A program made the translations under genes and the position numbers. The notes below the pieces were generated by a model that had not been told where the DNA came from, searched no databases, and was given only the letters and a program-made list of their open reading frames with translations. A stretch of DNA of 64,000 nucleotides. Source: Fasciolopsis buskii. Its lineage: Eukaryota; Platyhelminthes; Trematoda; Plagiorchiida; Fasciolidae. The stretch is taken from assembly GCA_008360955.1 (NCBI GenBank), contig LUCM01001514.1:462105-526104 (forward strand), in the 5' to 3' direction. This document shows, one piece after another, positions 59,772 to 64,000 of this stretch. Positions within the stretch are counted from its first letter, which is position 1. Each line of letters starts with the position of its first letter.

Positions 59772-62029
59772 AACTGAATGCGCATTAAACTATCTATTAC
59801 AATTCGGTAGAGATCTTGACTGATCTATCAATGCTTACTGACATGATGCGAGCATTAATGGTTGTTCGCACAGCTGTTCGACCTCAACAGTACTCGCGGA
59901 TTTGTGTTTTACTGGGTTTCTTTTTCTGCATGCTGAGCCGAAGTTTGCTTACGTCTTATCATTCAGGCATTCGGCCAATTCGCTAGATTGCCTTCATAAC
60001 CCTACTACTTATCCTGATATGAGATGGTATAGTTTGGAGGCAGGGGTCAAGTAACTATTTACAACTAACAACCATGTCACCATTTGCCATTACTCCAAGT
60101 GGTATCAAATCAGCCAATGCAGTGTTTTGTACACGTTATGATGACCTCACTTGTGGTAAAGCAGTGTCACTCCCATAGTGTGATTGATATGAGATACGGC
60201 GGACTGTTGCTAAGCAGAGTCATTAAGTGCAGAAGGCACTCAAATGAACATGGCCTCTCACTCTGGCTTCGCCGTGCAATATACGAGGTATGTAAATGAT
60301 AAATATACGTGCGTAATCAACTACGTGGCTCACTTTTCCATTTTTGTTTCCTGTTTTGTCACCAAAAAGGTGCGATTTTTCAGAACCATAGTCTGCTAGC
60401 GATATGAGTTGGTATAGAAATGGGTAACCGAATCCCATACATTTGCTTGGTGACTTCGAATGTTCGTCAGCCGAGTTTGGGATCAGTAAATCATTAAGTA
60501 AATCGGTTATTCAGACTAACAACGAGCATACCAAAATTTGTGGTGCGCGGGATATGTGACCAAATTTCTGAACGTTCAAGACGTCACTGCTAGCTGGTAT
60601 GTAAAACGATGGGATCGCAGGACAGATTATATCGTGGTACAATTGAAGTCTCATCAAACCTGGCCTTCTGAATGTTTACGGGGTTTCGTTACAGAGATCA
60701 AGTCGAAAAAACTAGTGGTATAATCATTTTCTTTCTATTCATTACAACATGAGTTGGGGCATGGAATTACCAATAGGACTAATGACTCCTGAGATTTCGC
60801 TGATCTCTTCTTTGAAAGCCTCGTTTGTTCGTTGTTAAGTTGTCGATCTGCAGGCTTTACCGTCCATCAGCGGCTCCACAGCTCAAAATTTAGAAATCTC
60901 ATTTGTTCTTCTTTATTATAATGAGACTACTCAATGTTTCATTTACGAGGTCGGGGCTAATTGAAAGCCAAGGAAATGGTCACCGACTGTTAACGGATGG
61001 ACTTGATACAAGGATTGCAATAAATGAGATGCGACGTGGCACTTGATTGACTGCTATCTTATACAAGATGACTACGAACAAGGCCGTGACATTGCACGAG
61101 TCTGCCCCGAAGCTCAGTGATCAAAGCGTCCGAAAAAAGTTTCACAATATTTTGAGAGTAATACATACGTGATAACGCTGACTTTCCTAAGCTTGAAAAT
61201 TTAGTTCATGTTGGAAACACGAAACTTTGAATTGGGTCGGCTCACCGACGTGCTGACTGCTATTTGGAACGTGAAACTTGATTTTGCTCTTCACATGGGT
61301 TCACCGTCGATAGGCGTTTTCATGACCTGCAAGCGGACATATGAATTCACAATGAACCGGATATGCGCAAGCATACATTGGTTCACTTGGACTCAGTCAA
61401 CAATCGTGCGGAGAGAGACTTGCTTTCCAACTGACCGCGGAACCAGACGAAACCAGCGAAAACACTACTGTACTCTATGTTTTTTTAATCATAGGATTAA
61501 CCAAACAAAAATTCCAAATCCGAACTTCCTTTCTAATTATCTGTAACTGAGACTGGATTATAAAAAATATCACAAACGTCAATGCTGCAAAACTACCGTA
61601 ACCTTCAGGATACTCATCCAAACGGGTCATTCCGTTTCAGAAGTGAGTATTGGTCTGTCAGAAGGGGTCAGCCACGGGCAACAATGGTCTTATTTATTTA
61701 AGAAAAGTAGGGTGACAGTGACATATTTTACGAGCTAATAATTAGGTCAAATCGATCTTTCATTCTTGATGTTTGCAACAACCTATCTTGCTGCCGCCCA
61801 AACTTATCTGAATATCAGTGTTTTATTATCTTGTTTGCCGTTGACGCTAACTTTAGCGTCTTCAGTTGGTCGCCTCGACTATAATCCAATTCCAGCCTGC
61901 TTAATCAGGCGAGAATAATCAAATAGGCCCTGATCACCCAACATGAGGTTTTTTGTTTTATTTGACGTAGGCAAACGGTTCATGTAGGTACACACAAGAT
62001 AGAGGTCATTGGCCGGTTGTTTCAATAAG
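59772..62029. other. No recognised gene
   Basis: About 2.3 kb without a gene I recognise. The plus-strand frame 61208-61546 (112 codons) has no familiar motif. Confidence 0.35.
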
Positions 62030-62325
62030 ACTATTTTTTCTTTGATCTTCGCTTCAAAGGCCGTCCTAGTTCGCTCTTGAACGTATCACGAAAACCGCTT
62101 TTTTTGTTTTACATTTAGGACGGACGGTTGGCTCGCTACCTTGACTCCGGGCTTGCAGTCATTTAGATCTTTAGACCGTGCTCCACTTGCCTTAGTACCG
62201 ACGAGCTTTCTGGACGGCCTTGTTTCCCAGACCCGGTCCATCCTCACTGTCACATGACTGATAGAACCGATACAAAGCGTCTTTGCACTTTTGAAGCCAA
62301 CTCGTATCCTCACCTCACCACACAA
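62030..62325 (-). pseudogene. Repeat-encoded peptide fragment, copy 2
   Basis: A minus-strand frame including RMDRVWETRPSRK and LNDCKPGVKVASQPSVLN aligns with copy 1 (57377-57745) around DCNPGSKVRIGHFEP, with a frameshift afterwards. The next frame reads RDTFKSELGRPLKRRSKKK. Both copies lie on the minus strand about 4.6 kb apart, the same spacing as the two candidate exons at 58.2 and 62.9 kb. The family is uncertain; see copy 1. Confidence 0.45.
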
Positions 62326-62822
62326 CTGACAAGAATGTGCAGTGCTTTTCCGAGCTAATCAATGATAACCGTTCTCCTAGCTTTCTGTACATGAACGGAA
62401 GTTGCAATGGGGGTCCGTTGAACGAAGGCCAAAAAGCAGGCACGGTCATTACCATCTCGGAATCGAGGGCAATTATGGATCCAGCTAAGCCGTTGGCGTT
62501 TCGTTATCGCATCACTTGTTAACATCTGTTTAGGGGATCCTTGTTAAGCTATTCAAACGAGTCGTCAACACCTGTAGAATTCCTGTTGAACGAATTCAAC
62601 TAATTCGAAAGCAGCCGCAGTTTGGAGGAATCCGCGATTTACTGGAAGCGCTTCGGTAAACACCTGAACTAACGAGTTTCATATCAATTTCATTCATGAT
62701 CTCCAAACACCCCTAAATGCACACTGCCTTACAGGACTAATACCGAATGATTTGAAAGCAGAAAATGTCTCCGCTGGAAATAACGACATCATAAAGAGCA
62801 GTCATCACAAACAGAATCTTAC

Positions 62823-62906
62823 TCATCGAGTTTTCTTGTGGATTGGGCGATTTTGGTCTGTACTGTTGACTGATTTCCTGAAGGCGCGAATACCCATTGC
62901 AAGGTG
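62823..62906 (-). CDS. Candidate internal exon (84 bp, phase 1-1)
   Basis: On the minus strand TTTGCTTTATTTTAG precedes base 62906 and GTAAGA follows base 62823. The 84 open bases begin and end in phase 1 and encode PCNGYSRLQEISQQYRPKSP followed by NPQENSM. The RLQE-x-x-QQY-x-P core matches the exon at 58187-58294 (8 of 11 residues). The same strand, symmetric phase and multiple-of-three length suggest that the two are duplicated exons or belong to tandem paralogues. The protein family is not recognised. Confidence 0.4.
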   Translation of the reverse strand, partial: HLAMGIRAFRKSVNSTDQNRPIHKKTR

Positions 62907-63002
62907 CTAAAATAAAGCAAATATATCGAGAAAAAAATAATCGGCATGAATTGTGGGAGTAAAAAAGAAGTGTAACGTTTGACCAAGCAAACAGGATTTT
63001 AC

Positions 63003-63153
63003 CCCAACTTGTTGAAACGGTACTCTGCATACTAGCCGCACAGTTACGTCGCGTGGCCAACACCAGTTCATTGATACTGGCAAAAGCCAGAGTTATCAAG
63101 GTGGCCGGAACAACTGGCGGTCCTGGGATGAAAACTGGGCAACTACTGGGCAC
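63003..63153 (-). CDS. Possible upstream exon of the second paralogue
   Basis: The minus-strand frame from 63153 reads MPSSCPVFIPGPPVVPATLI then TLAFASINELVLATRRN, with a moderately hydrophobic stretch. It reaches TTGGG|GTAAAA, a weak donor in phase 1 that would fit the acceptor at 62906. The hydrophobic core is poorer than a typical signal peptide. Of the four candidate exons, this one is the least certain. Confidence 0.18.
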
Positions 63154-63938
63154 TTTGGCATTCCGTAATTTTCATTTCGCTAAGATCCTTATAAGGAAAT
63201 ATAGTAAACTCATTGTATTGTTAGTAAGGAAAAGGAAAGTAGTACCATTATCCCCATATTCGTCTGAAAGTAGAAGTGCACAGGACAGTTGGCAACTGAA
63301 CTTGACGCACATCAAAAGCACTGTTATTTGTTTTCTCCAATCACCACATGTCTATCTCATCATAATTCGGGAGCACGGGGTCACCCGATCCGGAACTCCT
63401 TTTCCAATTGGCCATCGTGTCAGCATTCAGTGGAGAAACAAGCCACTATTTTTCAGTATTTTGAAGTAGCACAAGATGTCAGACGTTAAGTACAAAGGGA
63501 TGGTTACTTGCATTTTTGTATCGGCGGTGCGATGCAGCGAACCAAAATCACGCTGGCACACCTCCAATCACCGGACGGATCCCCTATTGCGGCATGGTCC
63601 CCGAAAGGGAGTTCCGCACCCGAACTGCAGTGTAGCACAAACGCTACTCCAATGGAAGCCCGCATTCAAGCAGGCTTCGATCGTTAGTTTAACTGTTGGC
63701 TAATTTTCCAAAGAGGGGTATTGCAAAGATGAACAAACTCTGAAGGACTCTGGTAGATATACTAAAAGATTCAGGGTGGCACGATGTAAGTAACCACCAT
63801 GGGAAATCGACTGGCTAAATCCAGGTTAGCTAATGTATTTTGTTGGAACTGTGTGCCAGATACTGGAAGTTCAGTGACATAAGTCACGTTCGGGAGTCTT
63901 GATCGCAACAATCCCTAATGACGAGATTAAATTCCTGG
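63154..63938. other. No recognised gene
   Basis: Spacer before the RTE-A copy at the window edge. The overlapping plus-strand frames at 63053-63703 look like chance. Confidence 0.35.
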
Positions 63939-64000
63939 TGAGCGATCACCATCATTATCGTTCAGCTTTAAACAGCAAGGCAAGCCTCACTGACCGCTGC
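63939..64000 (-). pseudogene. RTE-A 3' end, copy D, cut by the window
   Basis: From CACCATCATTATCGTTCAGC onward the sequence matches the 3' terminus of copy C (41952-42013), including AAACAGCAAGGCAAGCCTCA. The element faces minus and its body lies beyond the window. The imperfect ATC/ATT triplets at 63947-63956 are its degenerate tail. Confidence 0.8.

Noticed and set aside
1..64000. CRISPR arrays, bacterial operons, rRNA genes.
   Set aside because: No regularly spaced repeats, Shine-Dalgarno-led gene runs or rRNA core sequences were seen; the window is eukaryotic.

Overview
This is animal nuclear DNA, not prokaryotic: there are no operons and long stretches without genes. Most of what can be recognised is decayed non-LTR retrotransposon sequence and tRNA-derived short repeats. 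From memory of the families, the reverse transcriptases look like the RTE and CR1/Jockey lineages that fill flatworm genomes, especially digenean flukes. A parasitic flatworm is therefore the most likely source. The species cannot be named from the sequence alone.

Only one gene is clear: a 630-codon, uninterrupted, minus-strand AGC-type serine/threonine protein kinase at 29808-31700. It carries a glutamine in place of the usual HRD arginine. Weaker hints of other host genes are a signal-peptide-like first exon on the plus strand (37614-37803) and a set of minus-strand candidate exons between 58.1 and 63.2 kb. Two of those (58187-58294 and 62823-62906) encode a related peptide, have lengths divisible by three, begin and end in phase 1, and are each flanked by acceptor- and donor-like sites. 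They may belong to a tandemly duplicated secreted-protein gene.

Layout. 0-4 kb: little, apart from a TA microsatellite and two foldback elements (one a near-perfect palindrome, one with a tRNA-like loop). 4-6.9 kb: Jockey/CR1-like element. 11.3-13.1 kb: 5' half of an RTE element, minus strand. 19.4 kb: tRNA-derived repeat. 22.0-28.7 kb: retrotransposon nest with an inverted Jockey piece, an RTE-A 3' end, an RTE-B piece, a possible Gypsy scrap, and a nearly full-length RTE-A copy interrupted by a 251-base N run. 29.6-31.7 kb: kinase. 35.0-36.3 and 45.5-46.6 kb: RTE-B fragments. 41.5-43.3 kb: two tRNA-like repeats and an RTE-A 3' half with an ATC-repeat tail. 48.1-50.8 kb: second Jockey-like element. 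55.3-57.9 kb: foldback arm and tRNA-like repeats. 57.4 and 62.0 kb: copies of a further coding repeat. 63.94-64.0 kb: start of another RTE-A copy, running off the window.

None of the retroelements looks active: all carry frameshifts and stops, and several have lost catalytic residues. The oddest structural fact is that two RTE-A 3' ends (22503-22938 and 25199-25634) are inverted relative to each other, equal in length and nearly identical, and one stops exactly at the N gap. All family assignments are by reading translations and from memory; no search or alignment program was run.
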